Source: Aerococcus urinaeequi | GTDB lineage: Bacteria > Bacillota > Bacilli > Lactobacillales > Aerococcaceae | Direction of reading: 5' to 3' | DNA length: 64,000 bases | Assembly: GCF_001543205.1 (NCBI RefSeq) | Contig: NZ_CP014162.1 | Span: 1,674,001 to 1,738,000 of the forward strand | In this document: one piece after another, positions 47,153 to 57,166 of the stretch | Numbering within the stretch: position 1 is the first letter of the stretch | How the letters are laid out: each line of letters opens with the position of its first letter | Notes under the pieces: generated by a model | Seen by the model: only the letters and a program-made list of their open reading frames with translations | The model's database searches: none | Told to the model about the DNA's origin: nothing | Translations under genes and position numbers: made by a program

Positions 47153-47242
47153 GCGCTTAAGTATCATTTTGCAGTTATAAAGGTAAAAAATGAGAGCAAT
47201 ATATCAGTATTGCAGGCGAGGAGATGCAAAAGAAAAGTATAA

Positions 47243-47270
47243 CAAAAAAGGATGCGATAAACGCATCCTC
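47243..47270 (-). terminator. Terminator of 6S RNA
   Basis: On the minus strand: AGGATGCG, five-base loop, CGCATCCT, then seven T. Confidence 0.85.
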
Positions 47271-47279
47271 TAAAAAGTT

Positions 47280-47484
47280 AATTTTATAAAAGAGCTCCGT
47301 TATGTGCCGTGATGAGATCTATCTGTATTGAACCCGCATTGATATACAGGTGGGAACCACATATCTACTTCAACAGTCCTCGTGATGAGGCGTTATATCC
47401 ATAAACCTTGGCAGTTCCCTAGATAGCTAATTGTTCGGTCAACACATGTAAAGAAATCGCGAACACTACAGAGGAATTCTTCTT
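47280..47484 (-). ncRNA. ssrS: 6S RNA (SsrS)
   Basis: This regulatory RNA imitates an open promoter and sequesters the main RNA polymerase holoenzyme. Evidence: a clean minus-strand promoter 7 bases before the predicted 5' end, no open frame, a terminal stem between the 5' end and 47284-47300, long imperfect pairing such as TGATGAGATC with the CTCATCAC segment, a central region with GTAGTGTTCGCGAT and TTGACCGAACAATTAGCTA typical of Lactobacillales 6S, and a location next to rarA and usp, where 6S lies in relatives. Ends are approximate. Confidence 0.78.
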
Positions 47485-47490
47485 ATAAGT

Positions 47491-47519
47491 ATCATACAGG
47501 CTTTTGACGATAATTTCAA
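47491..47519 (-). promoter_or_regulatory. 6S RNA promoter
   Basis: On the minus strand: -35 TTGAAA (47519-47514), 17-base spacer, -10 TATGAT (47496-47491). Confidence 0.8.
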
Positions 47520-47573
47520 GTTTTAGACTCTGAAAAATCCGACAATTACTATAATCATAACATTTATAAGTGA

Positions 47574-48845
47574 TTACTTACCTTCACGTTTACGGCGGTT
47601 TTCAGCTAAAGCCCGTTCATAATTCCCAGTGTCTCCGGCTTCGTAATACCGTCTACCAACTAGGGTATCTGGCAGGTATTGTTGGGCTACCCAGTGGTTA
47701 GGATAGGCATGTGGAAACTTATATTCATTGCCGTGACCTAATTTTTCAGCGCCTTTATAATGCGCATCTTTTAGGTGTTTTGGAATGATACCAGATTTAC
47801 CAGCCCGCACGTCAGCAAGGGCGGCGTCAATTCCTTCAATAGCTGAATTGGATTTAGGCGATAAGGCTAAATCGATAATGGCATTGGCTAAAGGAATCCG
47901 AGCTTCGGGTAGGCCTAATTGGTTGGCCGCTTGAACTGCAGCAACCGTTCGTTCGGTTGCTTGCGGGTTGGCCAAACCAACGTCTTCGTAGGCTATGACT
48001 AATAATCTCCGACATAAAATGGTTAATTCACCGGCTTCAATTAATCGTGCTGCGTATAGGAGGGCAGCGTCTACGTCGCTTCCACGAATAGATTTTTGAA
48101 AGGCTGAAATGACATCGTAATGCATGTCTCCGTCTGCGTCGTGGGAGAATGATTTCATCTGCATACTTTCTTCCGCAATATCCAAAGTAATATGGATACG
48201 GCCATCCGCATTTTCGTCTGTTGATTTAACGCTTAGTTCTAGGGCATTTAAGGCCGACCGCAAGTCACCAAAGGCTGCATGGGCGAAATGGTCAATGGCA
48301 TTGTCATCAATATCAACTGGAAAGCTGCCTAATCCGCGGTCACTATCGGTTAAGGCCCGTTCTAAACCAGTTTTAATATCTGCTTCATCCAGTGGTTCTA
48401 ATTGAAAGATTTGAGCCCGAGACCGGATGGCTGGACTGGTGTTAATAAAGGGATTTTCAGTTGTAGCCCCAATTAAAGTAATCAAGCCTGATTCCAAATG
48501 AGGTAGTAGAAAGTCTTGTTTTGTTTTATCTAACCGGTGGATCTCGTCTAGTAATAAGACGATACCGCCAGAAAATTTAGCTTCCTCAACTACCGCCTGT
48601 AAGTCCTTCTTGCTGTCTGTAGCGGCATTTAATTTTCTAAAGGCATATTTAGTAGACCCAGCGATGGCTGAGGCAATCGATGTCTTCCCAATACCGGGTG
48701 GTCCATATAAAATCATGGATGATAATTGCATGGCTTTTACCATTCGGAAAATGATTTTGCCTTCTCCAACTAGATGTTGTTGGCCGACAACTTCTTCGAT
48801 TGACCGCGGTCGCATGCGAAAGGCTAAGGGATTATTTTGTGGCAT
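47574..48845 (-). CDS. rarA: Replication-associated recombination protein A (MgsA/YrvN)
   Basis: RarA is a clamp-loader-like AAA+ ATPase acting at stalled forks. The 423 residues show Walker A LYGPPGIGKTSIA, Walker B VLLLDEIHRLDK, sensor 1 IGATTENPF, and the C-terminal tetramerisation region with VGLANPQA and GYKFPHAYPNHW-like NEYKFPHAYPNHWV. It is encoded on the minus strand; a TATAAT lies upstream at 48885-48880. The RBS is GAGGAG. Confidence 0.95.
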   Translation of the reverse strand: MPQNNPLAFRMRPRSIEEVVGQQHLVGEGKIIFRMVKAMQLSSMILYGPPGIGKTSIASAIAGSTKYAFRKLNAATDSKKDLQAVVEEAKFSGGIVLLLDEIHRLDKTKQDFLLPHLESGLITLIGATTENPFINTSPAIRSRAQIFQLEPLDEADIKTGLERALTDSDRGLGSFPVDIDDNAIDHFAHAAFGDLRSALNALELSVKSTDENADGRIHITLDIAEESMQMKSFSHDADGDMHYDVISAFQKSIRGSDVDAALLYAARLIEAGELTILCRRLLVIAYEDVGLANPQATERTVAAVQAANQLGLPEARIPLANAIIDLALSPKSNSAIEGIDAALADVRAGKSGIIPKHLKDAHYKGAEKLGHGNEYKFPHAYPNHWVAQQYLPDTLVGRRYYEAGDTGNYERALAENRRKREGK

Positions 48846-49036
48846 TTACCTGTCTCCTCTCTTGGCTATACTCGTCTTAATTATAACATAGGTGATTCAG
48901 GTTAGCGAATATACGTTCGTTTTCCAATAAAAAAGTAAGACAGAAAAATAGTCTGACAAGCACATTAATGATAAAATAAGTCGAACAACCATTGCTATAT
49001 GGATGGTAGAAGAGTAGATGAGGAGTTAGATTACAT
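48846..49036. other. Divergent intergenic region rarA / gshAB
   Basis: 190 AT-rich bases holding the rarA promoter on the minus strand (TATAAT 48885-48880) and a possible gshAB promoter (TAAAAT near 48972). No further gene is seen. Confidence 0.5.
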
Positions 49037-51331
49037 ATGAATTGGTTACAGTCATTCATTCAACAAGCAGAGATTCGCCACGCTTTCAAAGAGGCATCGG
49101 TAGGGATTGAACGAGAGGGTCACCGGATTACACCTGAGGGGCAGTTGGCTTTAACCCCGCACCCTAAAAAAGTGGATGGGTCAACGTCGTCATTTTATAT
49201 TCAACGGGACTTTGCGGAGTCGCAATTAGAATTGGTGACACCGCCAGTTTATTCTGCGGACCATGTCATGGAATGGTTGCAAGCGATACATGAAGTGACG
49301 ATTGAGTCATTAACAGAAAATGAACGGATCTGGCCATACTCAATGCCACCTGCCTTGCCGGCGGATGATTTGATTGAAGTGGCAGATTTAGAAGATCCGG
49401 TTGCTGTTGACTACCGGGATTATTTAGTAGAAGTATACGGTAAAAAATTGCAGATGATTTCTGGTATTCACTTCAATATGCAGATTTCACCTGCTTTCAT
49501 TCAACTAGTCCATGAAGAAGCGAAAAAAGTAGACGGCAATAGCCAATCGCTAAAAGATTTCCAGTCTGATTTTTATCTACGTTTATCCCGTAATTTCTTG
49601 CGTTACCAGTGGATTTTAGTTTATTTATTTGGGGCGGCGCCAATTGCGGATGACAGCTTTTTCCGTGTGCCATCAGATAAATTTGCACACCCAGTGCGGT
49701 CAATTCGAAACTCACGTCTAGGATATATCAATAAGAATGATGTGACCTTTACTTATGACAATTTAGAGGACTATGTGACGCAATTAGAGGACAACGTGAC
49801 TGAGGGGCGTTTAATCGCTGAGAAAGAATTTTATTCAAATGTTCGATTACGTGGTGCCAACAAAGCCCGGTCTTTACTGAATAAAGGCATTAAGTACCTA
49901 GAATTTAGACTGTTAGATATTCAACCGGATGCCGCTTACGGGATTAAAGCGTCAGATATTGAATTCATGAAATACTTCATCTTGTACTTAGTCTGGTCCA
50001 GTAAAGATGCCAATATGGCGGATGTCCATTACGGGATTGACTTGAAGACTAAGGTTGCTGAAGAGGAAACTTTCCAAAAAACGCAAGCTATGGACGAAGG
50101 GTTAGCCATTTTGCAAGACATGCAAGGCATGTTAGAGGCGATTGAAGCTGATCAATCGGTTATTGAAACGACACAATTGATGGTAGACCGGATGAAAGAC
50201 CCAGCATTAACGCCAGCTGGCCAAATGATGACGACTATGAAAGATGTTGATGGATTCCTAAAAGCAGGTCGCCAATTCGCGGAAGAGGTCTACGAGTCAG
50301 CCTGGGCTAAACCTTATGCTTTAGGTGGCTTTGAAGATATGGAATTATCAACCCAGATTCTAATGTTTGATGCCATCCAAGAAGGCTACCAAATGGATAT
50401 TTTGGACCGGGATGACCAGATGCTCCGTCTAAAATATAAAACCCACAAGGAAATCGTGAAGAATGCTAACATTACTAGCAAAGACCCTTATATTGGTCAC
50501 TATGTTATGGAAAATAAGGTAGTCACTAAGGCCTTATTAGCTGAGCACGGCATTCATGTGCCAAAAAGTCTAGAATTTAATCAATTTGGTGAAGCGATGA
50601 AAGTGGCAGCTTTATACCAAGACAAAGCTTTTGTGATTAAACCAAAATCAACGAATATGGGAATTGGGATTTCAATCTTTAAGAAAGGCGCGACGGCTGA
50701 CGAATTTAAGGCAGCTTTAGATATCGCCTTTAAAGAAGACCATACTGTTTTAATTGAAGACTTTGCCTTTGGCACTGAATACCGTTTTTACGTGCAAGAA
50801 GGGGAAGTCCTGTCTATTGTCAACCGTGTTGGGGCTAATGTGATTGGAGACGGTCAGTCAACAGTTGAAGAATTGGTCGCTGACAAGAATAAAGACCCTA
50901 AACGAGGACGGGACCACCGTTCGCCACTAGAAATCATCCAATTAGGGGATATCGAAGTGAATACCTTGAAACAACAAGGCTTTACACCAACGGATGTGGT
51001 GCCTGAAGGGCAACAAGTAATTTTACGAGAGAATTCAAACATTTCAACAGGTGGAGATTCTATTGAAGTCTTAGCCGATATGCACGATTCTTATAAGGAA
51101 ATTGCTGTGAAGATGGCGGCTGTTTTAGGGGTGAATATTACCGGATTAGACCTAATGATTGAAGACATTCACCAACCAGCAAGTGCAGATAACTATGCAT
51201 TAATTGAAGCCAATTTTAACCCAATGATGATGATGCATATTTACCCAGCAATGGGAGAGGGCAAACGGATCACTAAGGACCTGTTAAGCTTCCTATTCCC
51301 TGAGAAAACAAAATTTACGGGAGGAAAATAA
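49037..51331 (+). CDS. gshAB: Bifunctional glutamate-cysteine ligase / glutathione synthetase
   Basis: GshAB (GshF) makes glutathione from glutamate, cysteine and glycine in two ATP-dependent steps. The 764 residues have a GshA-like N-terminal part (about 1-450; GIEREGHR, GIHFNMQIS, RNSRLGY, YLEFRLLDI) and an ATP-grasp C-terminal part (about 490-764; KPKSTNMGIGISIF, IEDFAFGTEYRFYV, DLMIED, EANFNP). Such fusions are typical of streptococci, enterococci and relatives. ATG follows AGGAG at 49021-49025. Its TAA overlaps the ATG of the next gene by one base. Confidence 0.95.
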   Translation: MNWLQSFIQQAEIRHAFKEASVGIEREGHRITPEGQLALTPHPKKVDGSTSSFYIQRDFAESQLELVTPPVYSADHVMEWLQAIHEVTIESLTENERIWPYSMPPALPADDLIEVADLEDPVAVDYRDYLVEVYGKKLQMISGIHFNMQISPAFIQLVHEEAKKVDGNSQSLKDFQSDFYLRLSRNFLRYQWILVYLFGAAPIADDSFFRVPSDKFAHPVRSIRNSRLGYINKNDVTFTYDNLEDYVTQLEDNVTEGRLIAEKEFYSNVRLRGANKARSLLNKGIKYLEFRLLDIQPDAAYGIKASDIEFMKYFILYLVWSSKDANMADVHYGIDLKTKVAEEETFQKTQAMDEGLAILQDMQGMLEAIEADQSVIETTQLMVDRMKDPALTPAGQMMTTMKDVDGFLKAGRQFAEEVYESAWAKPYALGGFEDMELSTQILMFDAIQEGYQMDILDRDDQMLRLKYKTHKEIVKNANITSKDPYIGHYVMENKVVTKALLAEHGIHVPKSLEFNQFGEAMKVAALYQDKAFVIKPKSTNMGIGISIFKKGATADEFKAALDIAFKEDHTVLIEDFAFGTEYRFYVQEGEVLSIVNRVGANVIGDGQSTVEELVADKNKDPKRGRDHRSPLEIIQLGDIEVNTLKQQGFTPTDVVPEGQQVILRENSNISTGGDSIEVLADMHDSYKEIAVKMAAVLGVNITGLDLMIEDIHQPASADNYALIEANFNPMMMMHIYPAMGEGKRITKDLLSFLFPEKTKFTGGK

Positions 51332-52461
51332 TGAAAGGCATTTATTTAGATTACGCCGCAACAACACCAGTTGACCCAGAAGTCATTGAAGTCATTACAA
51401 ATGCCATGCATGATGATTTCGGTAATGCTTCAAGTTTGTATAAGATTGGGCGTGAATCTAAGCAGAAGATAGAAGGCGTCCGCAGACAAATTGCCAAGAC
51501 CCTAAACGCTGATGCAGATGATATTATCATTACGTCTGGTGGGACCGAGTCCAATGATTCAGCTATTAACCAAACTGTTGCCAGACTTGCAAACAAAGGC
51601 AAGCATTTGATCACAACAGCTGCAGAACACTCTTCTGTCTACCAAACTATGCGTCACCTTGAAAGACAAGGTTTTGAAGTGACTTATCTAGACTTTGATG
51701 AAGAAGGTCATATTGACTTTGAAGAATTGAAAACAAGCATCCGAAAAGAGACAATTTTGGTATCCATTATGGCCGGCAATAATGAAGTAGGGTCTCTTCA
51801 AGACATCCAAGCCATTGGCGACCTCTTACATGAAAAGGATATTTTCTTCCATACAGATACTGTCCAAACATATTTGAATATTCCTTTAGACGTGGAAAAA
51901 ATGCACATCGATGCCTTGTCTATGTCTGCCCATAAAATATACGGGCCAAAAGGGATAGGCTTTATGTATTACCGTAATGCTAAGGCGGATTTTGCCCCTT
52001 ATGTACGCGGTGGTAACCAAGAAAACAAACATCGGGCAGGAACAGAAGCCTTACCTTTAATCTTGGGCATGTCTAAAGCCATCGAAAAGCAATATGACAA
52101 TATGGAAAAGCACCAGGACCACTTAAAGGCCTTGCGTCAATATTTCTTGGAAGGCGCTCGGGAACGTGGCTTAAACTTCCAAATCAATGGTCCGGCTGAA
52201 GCAGAATTGGCCCATGTCTTAAATATCTATTGGCCGGGTCACCCATCTGATCAAGTTTTAATCAAGCTAGATTTAAGAGATGCTTACTTATCAGCAGGTT
52301 CAGCATGTACAGCAGGATCACTTGAACCATCACGCGTGCTTGTGTCTATGTACGGGGCGGATTCGCCGCGAATCGCAGAAAGTTTACGACTTTCTTTTGG
52401 GGAACCAACTGAATTTTCAGATATTGATCAAATTTTAGATATTTTTGCTTCAATTAAATAG
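51331..52461 (+). CDS. Cysteine desulfurase (IscS/NifS, YrvO type)
   Basis: This PLP enzyme takes sulfur from cysteine as a persulfide for tRNA thiolation by MnmA. In 376 residues it shows YLDYAATTPVDPEV, TSGGTESND, the PLP Lys in SAHKIYGPKG, and the persulfide Cys in GSACTAGSLEPS. It starts within the stop codon of gshAB (TAATG), so the two are translationally coupled. DUF1831 and mnmA follow, the usual partners of YrvO-like desulfurases. Confidence 0.94.
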   Translation: MKGIYLDYAATTPVDPEVIEVITNAMHDDFGNASSLYKIGRESKQKIEGVRRQIAKTLNADADDIIITSGGTESNDSAINQTVARLANKGKHLITTAAEHSSVYQTMRHLERQGFEVTYLDFDEEGHIDFEELKTSIRKETILVSIMAGNNEVGSLQDIQAIGDLLHEKDIFFHTDTVQTYLNIPLDVEKMHIDALSMSAHKIYGPKGIGFMYYRNAKADFAPYVRGGNQENKHRAGTEALPLILGMSKAIEKQYDNMEKHQDHLKALRQYFLEGARERGLNFQINGPAEAELAHVLNIYWPGHPSDQVLIKLDLRDAYLSAGSACTAGSLEPSRVLVSMYGADSPRIAESLRLSFGEPTEFSDIDQILDIFASIK

Positions 52462-52486
52462 TTATTTTTAGTGGAGGGAACAGATT

Positions 52487-52831
52487 ATGGCAATGACAGC
52501 AAGTGTCCAGTTGAAAGGGGCTAGTAAGAAATTTAAACTAGCCGATACAGTGAAGAAATATACCCTTAGAGACTACGGATTCCAAGAGGGTAAACAAGGG
52601 AACTTTGAATTCGAACGCGTAGTAACCGCATCATTTAATGATAGCCGCGAAGTTTTATTCAAAATGAAAGTGAATAGCAGCCTTGATGGTTTTTCTATGA
52701 CTGTGACTAATTTGAACGGTATGCAAGTGGTGAATGTTTATAAAAACGATTCGATGGCACCACTGCAAGAAGCGGTTGAACGGTTACAAGCGGATATGGT
52801 CACTATGGGTATCCTTGAAGAAATTGTATAG
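52487..52831 (+). CDS. DUF1831-domain protein
   Basis: A small 114-residue protein whose sequence and position (between the desulfurase and mnmA) match the DUF1831 family of Lactobacillales. Function unknown. It has no Cys, membrane segment or obvious motif; composition suggests a compact alpha/beta fold. Association with sulfur transfer is inferred from context. RBS GGAGGG; a terminator follows. Confidence 0.82.
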   Translation: MAMTASVQLKGASKKFKLADTVKKYTLRDYGFQEGKQGNFEFERVVTASFNDSREVLFKMKVNSSLDGFSMTVTNLNGMQVVNVYKNDSMAPLQEAVERLQADMVTMGILEEIV

Positions 52832-52854
52832 ACTATAGTAGATAAATATACTCG

Positions 52855-52884
52855 AAAAAAGTAAGCGTATTGCTTGCTTTTTTT
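52855..52884 (+). terminator. Terminator after the DUF1831 gene
   Basis: Hairpin AAGTAAGC, loop GTATT, GCTTGCTT in a T tract. Confidence 0.85.
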
Positions 52885-52931
52885 GCTACAGCCTGTATAA
52901 TTTGTACTTGTGATTTTATAATCTCTACTAA

Positions 52932-54122
<1,191 letters not shown>

Positions 54123-54165
54123 ACACTTCAATCAACTATTCAAACAATTCAAACTAACATAGAAG

Positions 54166-54195
54166 AGGCGTGATGTCATGGTCACGTCTTTTTTT
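54166..54195 (+). terminator. Terminator after mnmA
   Basis: Hairpin AGGCGTGA ... TCACGTCT with a G-U pair, then a T run. Confidence 0.85.
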
Positions 54196-54261
54196 ATTAT
54201 ATTTCTATAGGCAAAATGACTTAGATACCTATAAATCTATCCATTCTGAACTACTTGAATA

Positions 54262-54270
54262 TGCTATAAT
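54262..54270 (+). promoter_or_regulatory. Extended -10 promoter of recD2
   Basis: TGCTATAAT, 37 bases before the recD2 ATG. No convincing -35 is seen, consistent with an extended -10 type. Confidence 0.55.
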
Positions 54271-54306
54271 ATGTAAGATTACTAAGACGAGGAAGGAGCA
54301 GCCAAC

Positions 54307-56865
54307 ATGCGACAAAATCAGAATCAACCAACAAGTGAAGATTATGTCATAGGTGAGGTAAAGGCGACCTTCTTTTTTAATGAAAGCAACTTTTATCGGG
54401 TAATGTCAGTTGAAATAGACGAAACCAATACCATGTATTCAGAAAAAGAAATCGTGATGACGGGAAACTTCCCAACTATCCAGGACGGGACGACCTATCA
54501 TTTTAAAGGTAAATTGGTGGACCACGCTAAATATGGTGTTCAATTCCAAGTAACTTCTTATGAAGCGCAGAAAATCACCTCTAAAGAAGGGTTAATTCGA
54601 TTTCTATCATCCGAACAATTTCCAGGAATTGGAGATACGATAGCCAGTCGTATTGTTGATGCTTTTGGCGACCAAACCATTGATACTATTTTAAATGATG
54701 CAGAAGCCTTAAAAGTGGTTAAAGGTTTGTCTAAAAAGACTAGAACTATGCTACATGAGCGGATGGTTGAACAAAGAGGGAATGAACAAGTTTTCGTTAA
54801 GCTAGCTGAGATGGGCTTTTCATCGCGGTTGGCTGGGCAAATTTATGGCCTCTACCATAACGAAGCGGTCGAAATTATTGAAGAAAATCCTTATATTTTG
54901 ATCGACGATATCCGCGGTTTTGGTTTTCAAAAAGCAGACCAAATCGCTTTAAATATTGGTTTCCCCTTGGATTCACCAGTCCGGGTTGCTGGGGGTGTCA
55001 TGTTTGTCCTAAACTTAGCCACTTTTGAATCAGGGAATACTTTTGTGATGGAGGAGCCACTGATTGAGAAAACCCAAGAAGTCTTGATGCACGGGCAGTC
55101 ACAATTTATTGAAGCCAAACGCATTCAAGATACCATTTCAGATATGAACGAAACAGGTAAGTTGATCTTATCTGAAGAAGGGCGAGTTGCCTTGCCAACT
55201 TTATACTTTGCTGAAGTGGGTATTGCCAAGATGATGGGGCAAATGCAGCAACCTCAGTATCAACCCCAATATCCGGGTGTTGATTTAGACGAAGAAATCC
55301 AAAAACTAGAACAAGACTTAGGTATTTCCTACGGACAGGCTCAAAAGAAAGCCATTAAAGAGGCGTTAACTTCCAAAATGTTTATCTTAACTGGGGGACC
55401 AGGGACAGGTAAGACAACGGTATTAAACGGCATCGTCCAATTGTATGCTCGTTTAAATAATATTTCCTTAAATGTAGAAGAATATGACCCAGGTGCCTTT
55501 CCAATTTCTTTAGCCGCCCCAACAGGACGAGCCGCTAAACGAATGACTGAAATGATCCATCTGCCAGCATCAACTATTCATCGTTTACTTGGTTTAACAG
55601 GTGAAGAGGATGACAGCGAAGACGGCGAAGAGTCAGGCGTGCAGCTAGAAACTGACTTATTGATTATTGACGAAATGTCCATGGTGGATACATGGCTTGC
55701 CTATAAATTACTTTCAAGTGTCCCTTCATTTATGCAAGTCATTTTTGTGGGGGATAAAGACCAGTTAGCTTCTGTAGGACCCGGACAAGTATTAGCTGAC
55801 TTATTATCTTCACAGACAGTTAAAACGCGTGAGTTGGATGAAATCTACCGTCAGAAAAACCAGTCGACCATTGTCCAATTGGCTCATCAGATTAAACAAG
55901 GTATTGTGCCTAAAGATTTGATGATGAACCAACGAGATCGGTCCTTTTTCAAGGTGCAAGCTAATCAAATTGCAGACTTAGTAGCTATTGTGGCTAAGCG
56001 GGCTGTTGACAAGGGCTACCAAAAACGAGACGTTCAAGTCTTGGCGCCGCTCTATAAAGGACAGGCCGGGATCAATCATATCAATGAGCGTTTGCAGGCT
56101 GTTTTAAACCCCAACGACGACGGTAAAAGACGGGAGTTAGTCTATTTTGAACAAACCTTTAGGGTTGGGGATAAGGTCTTGCAGCTGAAAAACCAAGCCG
56201 AGAAGAACGTTTTCAATGGAGACTTAGGTGAGATAGTAGCAATCTTTTTTGCCAAGGAGACGACCAACAAGGTGGACCAGATTGTGGTCCAATTCGACGA
56301 GGTTGAAGTGACTTATGAACGTAATGACTTCAATGAAATTACCTTAGCTTACTGTACGTCAATTCATAAGTCGCAGGGGTCGGAATTTCCAATTGTGATA
56401 GTGCCTTTAGTTCCGCAACACCACCGGATGCTGAAGCGAAATTTATTATATACGGGGATCACGCGGGCCAAGCAGTCCTTGATTATGTGCGGTGAACCCC
56501 AGGCCTTTCAAACGGCCATTCAAAATGTGGATGCTAGTCGGCAAACCCAACTAAAGGACTTTCTGATGGAAGCTGTGGATGTTGATGAACGGATGGCAAC
56601 GGCTGTTGCAGCAGAAATAGAAGAAAAAGATGCGACAACATCAAAAAATCAAGCTGAAAGTCGGGCAGAAACGACATCAGATGATGATTTAACGGAAAAT
56701 TCCAGTCCAGAAACTGGGGACGCCACTGAAGAGCATGTAGATGAGAAAGTGGCAACTAACAGTGATTCAGCAGTTGAAGATTTTTATCTGACAGCTGATA
56801 TAGTCCTGAGTCATTCAATTGACCCTATGATAGGGATGGATGGATTGAAGCCGGAAGATTTTTAA
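54307..56865 (+). CDS. recD2: RecD2-type DNA helicase
   Basis: RecD2 is a 5'-3' superfamily 1B helicase that works outside RecBCD, in repair and fork maintenance. The 852 residues show the N-terminal OB and helix-hairpin-helix region (FPGIGDTIASRIV, IRGFGFQKAD), Walker A LTGGPGTGKTTVLNG, Walker B LLIIDEMSMVD, GDKDQLASVGPGQVL, and YCTSIHKSQGSEFP / LLYTGITRAK. After the helicase comes an acidic, low-complexity linker (about 755-820) and the short tail IDPMIGMDGLKPEDF. The acidic linker is the unusual part. RBS GGAAGGAG. Confidence 0.93.
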   Translation: MRQNQNQPTSEDYVIGEVKATFFFNESNFYRVMSVEIDETNTMYSEKEIVMTGNFPTIQDGTTYHFKGKLVDHAKYGVQFQVTSYEAQKITSKEGLIRFLSSEQFPGIGDTIASRIVDAFGDQTIDTILNDAEALKVVKGLSKKTRTMLHERMVEQRGNEQVFVKLAEMGFSSRLAGQIYGLYHNEAVEIIEENPYILIDDIRGFGFQKADQIALNIGFPLDSPVRVAGGVMFVLNLATFESGNTFVMEEPLIEKTQEVLMHGQSQFIEAKRIQDTISDMNETGKLILSEEGRVALPTLYFAEVGIAKMMGQMQQPQYQPQYPGVDLDEEIQKLEQDLGISYGQAQKKAIKEALTSKMFILTGGPGTGKTTVLNGIVQLYARLNNISLNVEEYDPGAFPISLAAPTGRAAKRMTEMIHLPASTIHRLLGLTGEEDDSEDGEESGVQLETDLLIIDEMSMVDTWLAYKLLSSVPSFMQVIFVGDKDQLASVGPGQVLADLLSSQTVKTRELDEIYRQKNQSTIVQLAHQIKQGIVPKDLMMNQRDRSFFKVQANQIADLVAIVAKRAVDKGYQKRDVQVLAPLYKGQAGINHINERLQAVLNPNDDGKRRELVYFEQTFRVGDKVLQLKNQAEKNVFNGDLGEIVAIFFAKETTNKVDQIVVQFDEVEVTYERNDFNEITLAYCTSIHKSQGSEFPIVIVPLVPQHHRMLKRNLLYTGITRAKQSLIMCGEPQAFQTAIQNVDASRQTQLKDFLMEAVDVDERMATAVAAEIEEKDATTSKNQAESRAETTSDDDLTENSSPETGDATEEHVDEKVATNSDSAVEDFYLTADIVLSHSIDPMIGMDGLKPEDF

Positions 56866-56886
56866 TTAGTTTACTTGCTTGAAAAC

Positions 56887-56916
56887 TTGACAAATTAGCC
56901 ATTCTGTCAGTATAAT
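56887..56916 (+). promoter_or_regulatory. alaS promoter
   Basis: -35 TTGACA (56887-56892), 18-base spacer, -10 TATAAT (56911-56916). Confidence 0.8.
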
Positions 56917-56924
56917 TTGGAATG

Positions 56925-57150
56925 TGAAAAGACTATAAAGTCTACAAGTGGGAAGAACCATATTTTATGAACCTTAGCGAGGATGAACAGGTGCAAGCAT
57001 CCAATCATAAAATGCTCTCTTTCTAAACATTTAGTCGAAAGGCTACGCGCTAGCGTTATCCAGCAACTAGAGAGGTAATGTAAACATAGCATTGCAAATG
57101 AGGTGGTACCGCGCAAAGTCGTCCTCAATTTGCAAAGCTATGTTTTTTAT
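56925..57150 (+). promoter_or_regulatory. T-box riboswitch leader of alaS
   Basis: Stem I is closed by GACTA/TAGTC, has a distal GGTG loop (56990-56993) and an upper helix ATTTTATGA/TCATAAAAT that leads straight into GCU (57014-57016), an alanine specifier. The canonical T-box GGTGGTACCGCG lies at 57102-57113. It is inside a long terminator hairpin (about 57082-57148; ACATAGC and GCAAATGAGG pairing with CCTCAATTTGC and GCTATGT, then T7), so antitermination must break that hairpin. Confidence 0.93.
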
Positions 57151-57166
57151 TTTGAGGAGGACAACT

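Noticed and set aside
47193-47210. Hairpin GCAATATATCAGTATTGC as a terminator
   Set aside because: No T run on either side; the stronger terminator at 47243-47270 already ends the 6S transcript.
54170-54352. 60-codon frame between mnmA and recD2
   Set aside because: It runs through a terminator hairpin and the recD2 promoter, and has no RBS.
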